A program made the position numbers and the translations under genes. This document shows, one piece after another, positions 37,551 to 50,278 of a DNA stretch of 64,000 nt. Below the pieces are notes generated by a model. That model was not told the DNA's origin, did not search any database, and saw only the letters and a list, made by a program, of their open reading frames with translations. The stretch is from assembly GCA_020746105.1 (NCBI GenBank), contig CM036626.1, forward strand, positions 19,891,001 to 19,955,000. Reading direction: 5' to 3'. The stretch's first letter is position 1. Each line of letters starts with the position of its first letter. The DNA comes from Trogon surrucura (Eukaryota > Chordata > Aves > Trogoniformes > Trogonidae).

Positions 37551-39359
37551 ATTCCAACTCATGTCACCACCACTGCACTCTGCCAACACAACGGTTGACA
37601 CCCAGCTGCAGAGCTAAACTCAAACAATACCTGAGATTATTCCTAGCTGTTCTGGTATTCATGAATTATTCAGTGGTAAATTGGTTGAAAAAAAAAAAAA
37701 ACAGGTAGAACTAATTTGATAATTACAAGTTAATAAAACCTTGAAGTTGCTTACCCAGAAGTGAGTAACCATAGATATTCACTGTTTAAGTAGTTTAAAT
37801 ACATAGCGCTGTTAATTACTAATGCAAATTCATAAAGGGGAAAATGATGGTACAGTTATACACAGAGAACGTGCTATCTTTTTTTCTGCAGATAATTTAT
37901 TTCCAGAAATCTATTAAGAAAGACCAACACTCGGTTGTGTAAAATCATTACAGGGCTTTTTGTATATAGAGTTGAAAAACAATTATGCCAAGGGTTTTTG
38001 GACCAGCAAGGAAGACTGATTAGGGCCTTAATAAGACTCAGGGTTAAGGTTTTTGAAGAATCACTAGAAAAATTTTACCAAAACCTTCCTGAGCGCTGGG
38101 ACACAGGCCAAAGCAGAGTCGAGAGAGATTCAGAGCTCCCTCAACAAAGTGATGGTGGGGCCAAGAGAAGAGCCACGAGCTCTTGCCGCGGTGACCTGAC
38201 CTGCACGAACGTGTCTGGGGGCAGTCGAGCGAGAGGATGTTTGTGGGAAGAAGAGCAGCATTAGCTTTTATTATATTGTTTTTCCAAGTGTCCCCGTGAC
38301 TTGGGTATAGTGACCTGGATTTCAGTATCTTGGTGGTTCAGGATCCGAGGCAAACGTTTACTCTGTCGTAAAAAGGGGAACTGGCAGCTCCGCAGACACG
38401 AGTACAAATTCATGTAACTCGTAAATTCTCACCTCAGCTTTCTATGAGATTCCAGATAGGGCCAGGGTGATATTACAATTCTCGCTGCCGGCTTTCTGCG
38501 CTTGAATGCATTTCACTGAGTTTTTACAGACAGTAAAAATTAAAATGTTGGAAGAGAATGAAAGAAATAGTGAACTTCAAGGCCTGAATGTTCCATATTC
38601 TAATATTCATTAAAATGCAGTAATTATCTGATTGTATCTATTAATTCTAGCACATTAGTTTGCTTCACTCTTTATATTCTACATAAATTTTTGTAGCAAT
38701 TAATTAAAATAAAAGCAACTATGCTTTACACACCTTCTTTATTCTTTTTTCCCTTTTTTCACCTTACCTGCGTGCTTCCCTTTCAAGTGAGGGGCTATCA
38801 TTTCTAGTGAATCAGACACCTCCCAAATGGGATGCTCTCTTGAGAAATGAGACTTTGCAACAAAAAAAAAGAGGAAGAAGAAAAAAAAAAAAGGAGGGGG
38901 GAGAGGGGAAATGTTTCATGTCTCACTTTCATCTTCAGAATGGTGACCTTAATAAGTGAGCTCCTGAAAACAAACACCTGCATCCTGAAATTAAGCATTC
39001 GAGACATCACCGTGATAATCCCGTTCACCTATGGTAGGAAATGGAAAAAGCGTCTTGTAAATAATATTTGATACCACTGCTGTAGGGCCTTGGGGCTGGG
39101 GATTGGTTTTCTTTTGTCCATGTGCAGCGTTATGGATTAGTTCTATACGACGTTGTCTTTGGAGCGTAAGAATCCAAATAAAAGCTCGTACTACAGTCAG
39201 GATTTCCCAGGATGTTGCTGCAAATTGGGTTGGGCATTGTGCAAAACCAACACAAAACATCTTGGCTAAAATATTTATAGTATTGATATATATTTGTGTG
39301 TAAATTTCTGTACATAATGAATCATTCAGGCTAATTAGTTCATAAATAAAGATCTGGGA
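37551..39359. other. noncoding; 50-nt purine run
   Basis: 38862-38911 is an uninterrupted purine tract (A-rich, then AGGAGGGGGGAGAGGGG). The sequence at 38570-38720 is AT-rich and free of recognised repeats. No gene recognised. Confidence 0.5.
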
Positions 39360-39485
39360 TTTTTAGTCTGAGTTTTCCCATGGGTGAAACAGATATAATA
39401 ATACTTCTGTGCTGGTTGTAAAGAGCATTTAGGTCTACCGTTGAGGAGTGCCACAGAATTATAAGGTATTATTTATTATTTAATA
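39360..39485 (+). repeat. ancient LINE/SINE tail (MIR/L3-like)
   Basis: The order of segments follows the shared 3' region of ancient amniote MIR/L3-type elements: TGAGTTTTCCCATGGGTGAA, then ATAATAATACTT, then TTGTAAAGAGC, a diverged middle, and TAAGGTATTATTTATTATTT at the end. Divergence is high, so the family cannot be fixed by eye. Confidence 0.5.
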
Positions 39486-42400
39486 GAAATCTCAGCTATC
39501 ACTAAAGTGCAGCCACCGAAGGGGTGGAAATATGGTGGGAAGCTGTTTTACACCCGCAGTTCTACCTAACACAACCTTTCAGATTAAGTGCAAGTCATTC
39601 AAAGCAAAACACTCATTTTCCCATGTTAAACCTCAAGGGGAAAAAAAACAGATAAATAAATTGTCAGATCCCTGGAAGGCACGGATATCAAGGGCTACAT
39701 ATAATTGCACGTGCAGCACTTACATGTAATTTTGGTGTTTATGGCACAACCTGCTGGAGGATTATATGCTATTAGTTCACACCATCATTGTGACAAATTT
39801 TCACACGATGGTATATATGAAATATTCTTTTTTGGTCTTGGCAAGTTAGCATTTTTGCAAGATATTTACACATTTTATAGTTTTACTGCCACATCAAAAA
39901 TCACAGCAATGGCCAAGTGAAAAATCTCCAAATATGCACATAATCTGCACTCTAATACTTATACGAAATTCAATGAACTAGTTTCCTTTTCAAAAGTACT
40001 GTGGATATCGTTTTTGAATATAGGTGAAGAGATACCTGATGAATTTTTACGTCTGTGTGGTTGAAAAAATTTTGCAAGTTTTAATGAAAGTGAATTACTT
40101 TACTGTCTATGCATCTGGCTCCTGGGCCGATCTGTAATTTTGATATTTTGATAGTAGCCCATTTCCAATTCATTTACTCTTTGTTTCTGACTGAGACACC
40201 ATAGAACATTACTGTTTACACTAGTATTTAGGACTTACATTGAAGAAATAATAACAGGTCTGTTTGCCAGTTGAAGGAAACCAACTTGGAGAAATTGTAC
40301 CACATATGAACGCTTTTTTTCCCCTTTTTTTTTTTCTTAGCTCAAAGCATGTACTTGCTCTGTAGTCATTCAAGTGGAAAAGCATAAAATGATCATTTTA
40401 TATGAACAGTCTTAGGAGCTGCCTGTCACAAACATGGAGACAAGGGTCTATTTGGATTAAAACACACCTTCCCTTGCCCTTTAATACAATAAAAGGTGCA
40501 TTTAAGTCAGTTTGTGATGCTTGGAGAGTAGTGAGAGGAAACCTCGTGCAAGCATTATTAATTCCCCTGGAATTAATACTATTTGCCAATACGAAAAATT
40601 TCTCCATTTCGTTTTCAATTTAGAGATCAAACATGAGAACGCCCAAATATATACAATTGAGAAGAGAGAACAGGATAATATCCAGCAGGAAAGAGGTGGG
40701 GGGTTGCGATGGGAGTATCAGGTAGCTCATTCCTTCTTTGTTTGCCCATGTCAATACATTCCCTTCCTAACAGCACAACAAAGAAAAGTATCAGCAACCT
40801 GAAATTACCTTCGCGGTCTCTCTAAAAGCAAAATAAATGGAATTTTCTGGGCAGCCAAAAGGAAAAGACCATCTCAACGTATTTTCTTCTGCTCAAGACA
40901 AAGTACACTAATCTAAATCTCTGTCATCGTTTCTGTTGTCTGGCAGAAGCCTTAGAGCTGTGCTAAGAGGGAGCAAGAGCAGACTGGGAATTTGGGAAGA
41001 AACCGGTTGTGTAGCCTGTGGAAAATGGGAATCTGGCCAAAGCTGCAGGAGATGCTCACTCCAACATAGCCCAGGACTTTGAAGTCAGTGGATTTGCTCT
41101 TAACTTATGCTGGGTAATCACAGGAGAAATATTGACCCAAATGCCAAGGAATATGAGTTGGGTGAGGTGTAGCTGGTTTGTAGAATAGTGGAGGCTGGTA
41201 GGTGCTGTTTTCCTTTCCAGTTGCCTTCCTGTTCTGTCAACTCCCATTTAGAGTGTTGGAATAATAGTCAGACTTGTATTAATGGTGTCATGCGTTTAAA
41301 CTATTCAAAAAAACAAAGTTTGTTTCTGAATGGCTGAAACATACTCCTGATCGTTTTCATAGCTCTATTGTCCATGTGACTCACTGGCTTTAACTGAAGT
41401 AGCCTTGACTCGCCTGACATGCTGCAGTTTTCACAAGTCCTTATCTTCTTTTATCAGTTGTCATAAATTTATGTTTTTATCATCCAGGTATGAGGATACA
41501 CTTTTTCAAAATTAGTATTATTGCACACTTCCAAAACTTTTAACATCTATAAAAATAACACATAGTACTGCAGAAAGGCTAATTTTCCTCCCCTTTCCAC
41601 TGTCCTATTGCTTTTAAGACCACTAACTGGAAGTCAGTGAGAGATAGATTGTCTTTTCACAGATTTTTCAGAAAAATTACACTGGTGATGATCAGTGCTC
41701 TTACCCTGACTAGGCAGGTTTCTAATTTTTCTGCAGAAATGTTTGGGACCTGTTGGGTAGTTTGTCGAGTCATTGTTACTAAAATTGGTGTTTTCAAACT
41801 TTTAACACTTGTAGACTGTCAACAATTTTCCAAGTGAGGTATAAACCACTTTCATAATGAGTTTAACCTACTGGAAATACATTTGGTTTTTTGAGTCTCA
41901 TCTAACATCTTGAAACCCTCCAGGTGGATGTCTCAGCAGGTCACTCTAAGCAAGTGCAGCGGTAGCTGAGGAGCACCAGTACTTGTTTTGTAGAAGATCT
42001 TTCAAGTTTTACTGCTTCACTATTATACCTAACTGAGAAACAAAGAAGGAAAAATATATTCTATTTGATATGACTTCATGAAGTACAAGGAGCAAGGCTC
42101 AATAAAGGCAGTGTCATTGAGCTGCTTGAGCTTACAAGTGCAAACAGCTGATTAATAGTGATCAGGAAAAAAAACGCCTAGAGCTTCCATATCTGCTTTT
42201 CTGTTCATTCCCCTACATCTAAGTCCATCTCACGGCGTATGTTTTGTTTCTCCTTGTGCTGCAGAAACAAGCTAACTCTAGGAAGAGTACCACATCTTAA
42301 TGTTCTAACTTCTTGCTATGCCCACCAAAATCACGAGGGCAGCAGTGTTGCCTGGCTGCTGTGTCACCAGCAATGTGCACCTACAAACGGTGGAGGTCCA

Positions 42401-45400
42401 TCTACTGCCAAGGTGGGCTAAAGCCCCACAGTGCTATGGGAACAGGGCAACGTGAGCTTCGTTAGCAGCACAGGGACAAGAAAAAGACCATCCGTTAACT
42501 TTTTCCTCCATTACTGCGTGCTCAGGATGAACTTGGGTAGAAGAGACAAAGTGACTTGTCCTAGGATCCTGTCCAGCTACTTTGGAGCAAGCGGGTTGTT
42601 GGCATGACCTAGCAAGAACTGGATATAGTTCCTGCCTGGGTGTGCAGTGAGATTCAGGCTTATCTGAGGTTAAGGGTAAAAATAAGATTTTTTTATTATT
42701 TTTTTTTTAATTTTCTTAAAAGACAATCGACTAAACCCAGCAGTAGCACCTGTGGACTTCACGTATGGCAGCCGTAACAGAAAATCCAAATAACAGCTCA
42801 AGAGTCTGCAAAGACCATGTTTGTGGTGACCTCATCAAAGCTTCAGCTGACAGTGCTGAACATGGTACTTTAAAAATCAAAAGGCAAGTGACCACCTCAT
42901 TGCTTCTGATTCTTTACCTAAGGCTAAAACCATAAATAAATGGTATTTAGAGGTGTGGATGGAAGCTCGTGACAGTCAGCTGACAGATTAGGAAAGTACA
43001 ATTTACTTTACAAAACCAAAATTTTGTTGGGAACTAACATACAATGGTAAGGATTAGTTCATACAACTAAAAGTAAGCAGTAAAATGGTCCAGCCAGAGC
43101 TCAATGAAATAAAGATGAGCTGAGCTGCAGCTACTCGTTTTTGCTGGAGGCTTCTGGTCTTCAGAAATAGGACCTCATCTAGTGAACAATCTACTTTTTT
43201 CTGCATGAATTTTAGATTAAATTTAATCAATTAATAGAGTTTCTTTCCTTTTTTTTTTTTTTTTTGCCAAGGAGAAACTGAGTGGAATTTTATGTGAGTC
43301 CCCGAGCTATCTTTTTAATCCTGTAGAAGTAGAGAAAATAAGTAGATATGGGCTTCTTTTAATTGTTAACTAACACTTTTAAAGGCACAAAAATGACTGC
43401 ATGTGAGGTATTTCATCTCTTCCAAAGGAAGAATGTAATTTCTTATCCTAAGGCTCAATATACTTGGACTGGTCAGTTCTGAGAGCAGCCAGAGAAGAAG
43501 GCTGCATACTTAAAATAATTGCTTTTTGCTGCAATCAGTAACTAAATTCAGTAGCTCAGTATCTAACTTTTCCTTTAAAGTGCAGATGAAACTACTCCTG
43601 CGACTACAGATGAGCTTCACATTCATCCTCTGATCTGAACAATACATTTCAGCCCTGTCTTCTGGTTTTACAACTGTTCCTTTGAACTCCCTTATGAGAA
43701 GGACAGAAAGTGCCATCTGTGCAGCGACAGTGGTTCTTCTGGGTGGAGAAACCCCCATGTTGCCAAGTACGGATGAGGGACACATTTGATTTCTTCACTC
43801 TCATCCTCTGCGTGTGATTTTGTCTTGTGATAACCTTTCCGATTCTCTCCTGGAGTTTCCTTTGTCTGTGGCTTCCCAGCTGGTGGTTTTCTCCAACCCA
43901 CCACAAGGGTCAGCCATCCCTGTGGCCTTTGTGATCTCCTCCTCAGCCCGTGTCTATCAAATCTGGAGCCTCAACAAGGCAAGAGCATGGTTTCCACGTG
44001 GAAAAATGTTTGTTGCAAGGCTGGAAACAGCTGATGAAGCTCAGAGATGAAAGAGGAGCTCTTGCTCTTGATGAGCTCCTGGAGCCACTCTGCTGCACCA
44101 CGTAATGTAACATCAGTCTTGGGGCTCAGCATCATTTCTACCTGCAAAACTGAGGTATTTCTCTTTCTTATCCCTAAGCTTAAGCTGTTTATGTTCTAGT
44201 TGTATACTTCTTGGCATGCTGTTGCATCAAAATACCACAAAGGTTCAGGAGAAAAAAAATCAGTAATATGTCAACCAGCTCTTGCTTCAAAGATGTCTGA
44301 AGTTTCTTACTTCCTTTTAGATGATTCTGATTTGGGTACAAGATGAATTTGGCCCTCACTGTGAGGATTACGTAAAAAAAAAGCTCTTTTTCAGTTTTAG
44401 AAGGGAACACAAAGACTAGGTCTGTAATAATTGTAAAAGTGTCCACGCAGAAAGATAAATGCTTTCAATTCAGTTGCTCTGAATTTTTCATATTCTCCTC
44501 GCGCCGCTTCAGGTGCGTATATGGAAGGCGTTTTTCCCGCTGGAGTTTTGGTGCCAATGTGATAAGAATGTGAGGGCTGATCATATTCGCTTTCCTCATT
44601 GTTTATTTATAGCCACTTAATTAAGTTATTCTGAATTCTTCAGTTTTTTTTCTTATTGGCAATGAGGATGAAATTAATTTTCTTAGCCTTTCCTTCATAA
44701 GCAGGATCCCTGCCATACTGCTTCTCTGCTAAAATTGCTCTTTTTCAAAAGCATCATATTATCCACAACATACACTGTGATGACCAAGTCAAAACTTACC
44801 TTAGGTAAAACTGCACCAGCAACAAAGCTTCCTTTTCTTTGATATATATTCAATTCCTCTGGCAACATACCTCCATGACCTGCTGTATTTCTTTGTCGCT
44901 TGATTATGCGTTGCAAGACAAAGACATTGCCCGTTATTTCATTTTCCTTTCTTGTGTGTCTCTTATTCTTTCTAAATTTCCCTTCAAGACTTTTTCTCCC
45001 AAGACTTTTTCCTTTAATTATTGCTGCTTGTTAGTCCAGTAGTCAAAAACCACATGGTGAAGCCTCTGGCAGAAGGCTGGCATCTCCACTGCCCAAAAAA
45101 ACCTGGTTTGGGAGTGACAAAACCGCACATGGACTGTACACAACAGCACCGTTTTTTTTTATTCTGAACTCACCTGGCAACACGGCAAAAACATCATCCA
45201 GCTGCTAAAGAAACATCTGAGTTCTTAACAAAAAATAGGAGAGTTGACATGTCACCACATATTTTAGCGCCTTCTTTATCCTGAATAGGACTTCTCAGTT
45301 GTCAAGGAAATCTTTCAGGTTTTAGGGCTAATATCCGAGTGTTTTGTCCTTTCTGTTACTATATATTTATCTAAAAGGAAAGCCTCCCCTCCAGGTTTTC

Positions 45401-45893
45401 CAGATCTCCTCCATTAATTTACTCTCTGTTACATCACTCCCTTCTAAACAAATGTGACTTCTATTTTAATAACTTGCCCCATCTGGGGTCAGATTAAGCC
45501 ATTCATCAGCTTACGTTCTGGTTGGCAAAAGCACCACGCTTCTTAAAATATTTGTTTAATACTGCAGTGAGAGAAGGTTCATAATCCTCAGACCTCAGAA
45601 ATATTAATAATAGAAATCACTCTTTAAGAGGTGAGAGCTTTTTTTAACTCAACAAGGTCTCACAAGAACATTAGAAGTCATAAAGAAATTTTGATGCTCC
45701 AAAACCGACAAAAATCAGCAACTGGCAGGGACCTTATGTCTGCAAAATATTCAATACTCACCCTCCTACAAGAAAATACGGTAATAACAGGCATCTTGCA
45801 AATAAAGTGTTTAAACATTTAAAGTATATAGGACATAAAGCCATTTCCTATTTCCCCATTATGGAAATTCTAAAGATATAGTAGAGCAGCTGT
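39486..45893. other. AT-rich noncoding sequence
   Basis: No gene or clear transposon recognised. Homopolymer stretches occur near 40314-40336, 42685-42712 and T17 at 43249-43265. Sequence around 42545-42575 (AAAGTGACTTGTCCTAGG) faintly resembles an MIR-like core but is too short to call. Confidence 0.45.
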
Positions 45894-45990
45894 CATGGTT
45901 CAAGCTGACCAGGACAAAAAAACAGGCGGTCTCCAGCTCGCATGTCTTAGGGATGTTAAATCCCTAAAGGTGATGGGATCAAAATGCTCT
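45894..45990 (+). repeat. possible LTR 5'-end fragment
   Basis: TGTCATGGTTCAAGCTGACC resembles the TGTC(A/G)TGGTTT start of several avian ERV LTRs, but no LTR body, TATA box or matching end follows. Inside it 45948-45967 contains a 7-bp hairpin (TTAGGGA/TCCCTAA). Confidence 0.25.
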
Positions 45991-47509
45991 ACTTTAAAAG
46001 TAAGATTGTGTTTAAAACTAACCTTGATAAATTTCTGTTTTCATTGAAAAGATACAAGTATTTAAGGAAAAGTCCACAATACAAATATTTAACATTGTAA
46101 AATACCGGAAATCTGATTTTGATTAGACAGTAAATTTCCAAATTTTTTTTAGTACAATTGTGTTTGCACTGGATTTCAACAAGGTGTATTTTTTGGTAGT
46201 ATATTTTTTTTTCTGAACAATTTTGCAGTTCATAAGAAGGCAATTTAGAATTGCACATAGGAATGTTGAGGTCCTCTGGTCTCAACTGCAAATCTGTATA
46301 CGAGTCAAAATTTGAACCCCGCACTGGGCTCCCATAGCACAAGGTGGACTTGCCATCTAAAAAAAAAACAAAAAAAAACCTTTGTGTGTCACCAGCAGGG
46401 CAACAGGTGCTGCCACCCTTCTGGTTCACCTGGGTGGTGATGGACCAGCGTTTGGGGAGATGCATCCAAAAAGGCAGTTGTGATTTCAGGAGAGAAGGGA
46501 AAGAAACAAAAGGGTTGCCTTACAATTCGCTTTGTGGTTTGCAGACTGGTTGCCTTAATGGTACTCTCATTAAAAGTTCTCGCTGTGAAACGCTGTTTTC
46601 TTTCTCTTTTGGAATTCTCTGCATTAATAATTAGTAGCTCTTTTTGGAAGTTATTTATAGAAAGTATCGCTCTTGAGTCACTTCACGCTAGACGTGCCAG
46701 GAAGGAAGCTCTGTACAGATGCATGCACAGGGCAGGGCTGTTTAACATTCTGCTGGCAACTACGACACCTCTTTACAGACAGGGAAAACCCAGAAAACCC
46801 CTTTCTCCTCCCCAAAAACTACCGTGCCCTTCTTGCCTGGCGCGTGGGAAAAGCTCTCTGTCCTCTCCCCGTTCTGCAAACCTGTGCAAGGCTTCGTTTT
46901 CCAGCCTTGCCAGTTTGGCCTCTTTAAGCGTGTGTCCACAGATTGAAATTAAAAACATGGCTTTTAGTTCATTGAACTCGGGCCAGGGAAAGCACAGAGA
47001 AAGCGAGAAGCAGTCGAGTTAAGGGAAGGAAGGAGTGGCAGAGTGGGGTGTTCTGGCAGCAGCCTGGGTCAGGGCTGCCAGGCAATGTTGATGGGAAAGT
47101 TTAATTTTACATAGTGGGAGCGAAATGTTGAATCACTTGGGGAGGTAGGGGCTGCAGAAGAAATAAGGAAATGCAGAAAGAGCTGTATGGGGCAGGGCTA
47201 GCAATGAGAGGAGGAGGACAGGCTCATATGTGTCCCGGCTGAGCAATCTTAAAAGGACTCCAGCGTCGAATAATGCTTGTAAGCACAAATATAACAAAAT
47301 GCCCAAGTGAAGCTGACACATTCTACATCTTTGTTACCTCTCTCACCCTTCTGCAAGCCTGTCCTGGCTATTCTTCTTCTCTTTTTTGCTCTCTTTTGCT
47401 TTTAACTCAGTCTTATAAGAGGCAAAGATGCTCCCAGGGCAGCAACCTCTGTGCCTCCTCACAGGCACAGTCACACAGAACAAAGACAAGAAGGAGTTTG
47501 ATGATAATA
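45991..47509. other. noncoding; GC-richer at 46.7-47.1 kb
   Basis: Long chance frames occur (46480-47022 plus, 45989-46465 minus), neither recognisable. No repeat recognised. Confidence 0.45.
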
Positions 47510-47585
47510 AGTAACTATAATTAGCACCTATTTAGTTCTTTACATATTCAAAGCACTGTACAAACATTAGCTAATGAATATTTGG
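47510..47585 (-). repeat. ancient LINE tail fragment (L3/CR1-like)
   Basis: TTCTTTACATATTCAAAGCA followed by CTGTACAAACATTAGCTAATG resembles the antisense 3' region of ancient L3/MIR-like elements (CTTCAAAGCGCTTTACAAAC, then ATTAACTAAT). The following part no longer aligns by eye. Confidence 0.5.
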
Positions 47586-50247
47586 TTTGCAAACGGTTTT
47601 CAAGCTCCTAGAAGGATTATTATAAACTATGAGAAAAACATTTTATAATATTTGACTTTTTCAAGCTCCTACGTTTACAAGGTTACAGGACTTTGCTACA
47701 CCTGTAACTTAGTCATAGTGAGTCATTCCGTAGGTGTTACTCTTACAGTATTTTAAACACTGATACCTTTAATTAGAATTTAAGGAGTTAGGGTGTGTAG
47801 AAAAAAAAGCTTTTTAAAGCATTTTCAAAAGAAAATACAGTGTGGGCAAACATCAATGTTGTGTGGACAAACATTTTTCCCCTCCTTTTCCTTCCTGTTC
47901 TAGTGAACTGAAATAACAGCAGCCTCAGGTCTGAACTCTGAGACTTCATGAGCTTCTGTAGCCATGTTCATGCTCTCATGTAGAATAACCCTATTTCACC
48001 ATTATCTAAATGTTTTGCATGAAGTTGATCCAAGGCGCAACAATCTCCTCCACATCTGGCAACTTCGGGGATTCCCACTGGATACGGATGCTGAGTTAGG
48101 ATGCGAGGTTTGGTTAGAGGGACCATCCCACGGTCAGTCTCCTGTGCTTCCCACTAGGAAGCTGCAAATTGGGATGGGCATATTCAGAGCAGATATTTGC
48201 AGTTATTTTGTTAGAGATGAGGTTGTGCTCATCGTTCTAGATAACAGTTAATACCGTCACAGACACCACCTTGGAGTAGCTACATAGCTGAGAGTGTAGA
48301 GGTGGTGTAACTACTGGTGTGAGCTGCTGTCTCCTCCAGGAGTTAAGGTTAGCATCACTCCTTTGTGGGAATCCTGCCAGCTAAAATAAACCAGGAGAAT
48401 GTACTTTTGGTGATACACCAAATAGTGGGTCAGATAAGTCTCTTTCATCACAGGTGGAATTATTTGCACTTCGTAGTATTGCTAATGAGAGGAAAAGCAG
48501 GTGCTTAGACACAGTGGCTGTGCCTCAACCTTTCAGACCACCTAATCACTCTCTGAAGTCCAGCCACCCAAGGGCTCACTAAGCCCAAACCCTCAGATTT
48601 AAAAATTCTGATGTATATAGTCAATCTCTTCTAATGAGCTTTTCTTGATGGTTGTAATTGGCCTCCTCTTTCCTTGTTTTTGTCCTTGACTTTGAAGTTT
48701 TGATTCGCTACCTTGTGCAAATTCTCCTCCGCGCCACAACAAACAATTTCACACCAGTGATTCCTCTGTTTCATTTGTATCCAAGTTGCCTTTTTTTAAG
48801 CTAGCACACTCTTATCTCTTCCTAATCAATTTTCTACTTTCTAAATATCCACAGTTTTGGCACCTATAGAGCAAGCTTTCTTCTCACAAAGTGATTAAAG
48901 CGTTCAGCTTGCTCCCTTCCTTCCTTCAGCTTGTCTGCTTCGGTTTGTGCTTTGAGCAGGAGCTGGACAGTGTATACATCTTGCTGCTTAAATTCTGCAG
49001 ATTATGTGTGATCTCTATATTAGTTTCTCTTCCAATTGCTTCTGCTTCGCCATCCTTGCACAATATGCACTCAGCATCTGCTTCTGCCATTGCCTCTGAA
49101 AGCAGAAGTGATTTCTCCTGCCAATTTTCCGCTTTCCAAAAAGAAACTGTTCTTTCAAGGCTTGATCTTGTTGTGTGCTTTAAAGTCAGTAATAATACAG
49201 TATAGGCGACATGTTACCGAACTGGAGATAAAACAAGAAACACAGATAGAGCAGCCAAAATATTTAATAACAAACTCTAATATGCACTCAGCTTGGCAGA
49301 CCAAAGCGATTGTCACATTTCTTGGGATGAAACCAAGCCCTACCAAGGGGCAGTCTGGACCCCAGGCACTCAGGCCAGATGTGGGGCCAGACACGAGGAC
49401 AGATCTGGGTTTATGACTTTTTCAAATAGTTATTTCTTGTTGACCAGAAGTTTAGTTATTTCCAGTTACCGGTGCACAGAAAAGCAATTTTTCCAGGTAT
49501 TTTAGATAGGAAACCTGTCCTGTGTGGCAGGGATGTTTTGATATTTGGGAGAGTTCACTTCAATTTCTTCTATCTCTACTTCCCATATCACAGTGTGACA
49601 TCTATTTATAGTGTAAACCTTTCAGGACAGGACAACGTCTCACTTATCATGGGGAAAAATAAAGAATACGTTGTTATTTATGTTATCTGGTAACAATATG
49701 TAAAGACAGTGCACGCGCAGAATGGAAACTAATTATCTCTCTGGCTAGACTTTGCATATAAGTTTTTTCTAATAGGAAAGCAAGTTTATTCAGTTCCTGG
49801 CATAGTGGATCCTCAGTTTGATGTAAAGGCTTTCAGGGTCCACATTCATACAAATAATCTGTCATAAACAGCTGCTGCACTTAATTTTAGATAGGGATAG
49901 AGCTGAACACAGGGAAAAAAAAAATGTAACTAACCAAAATCAAAGTGGCAAATCAAACTAAATGGCATTTGGGGTTGTGGATGTTTTTGCATATTGACTA
50001 ATATTTTCCACTACTGTCATTAGTCCTCTACTGTTCTGGATGTCATCAATGTCTATACAACGTGGGAAATTAACCCAAAATTAAGGAGGTGGTCATCCTT
50101 AAAGAATTTCCAGTTAATTTGAAATATAAAGCACCACAAGCACTTGATCAAAATGGAGTTTTCTGCCTTAATGTTGGAGGCCCATGTAGTCTTGGCGAGC
50201 TTTGTAAGCCCCCAGATCCCGGGAACGCGACGCCTGCATCTTCGCTA
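47586..50247. other. AT-rich noncoding sequence
   Basis: No gene, repeat or RNA recognised. Confidence 0.5.
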
Positions 50248-50278
50248 CCCCACCCACCACCACTGGCGGTGGGTGGGG
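50248..50278. repeat. GC-rich 11-bp hairpin with G-quadruplex-like arm
   Basis: CCCCACCCACC (50248-50258) and GGTGGGTGGGG (50268-50278) pair perfectly across a 9-nt loop, in a local CpG-containing patch. The right arm with its flank (GGCGGTGGGTGGGG) has four short G tracts. Confidence 0.9.

Noticed and set aside
42545-42600. MIR-like core
   Set aside because: Only about 20 bp of weak resemblance.
46480-47022. 180-codon plus-strand frame
   Set aside because: Lies in a GC-richer patch with few stops in several frames; no family recognised.
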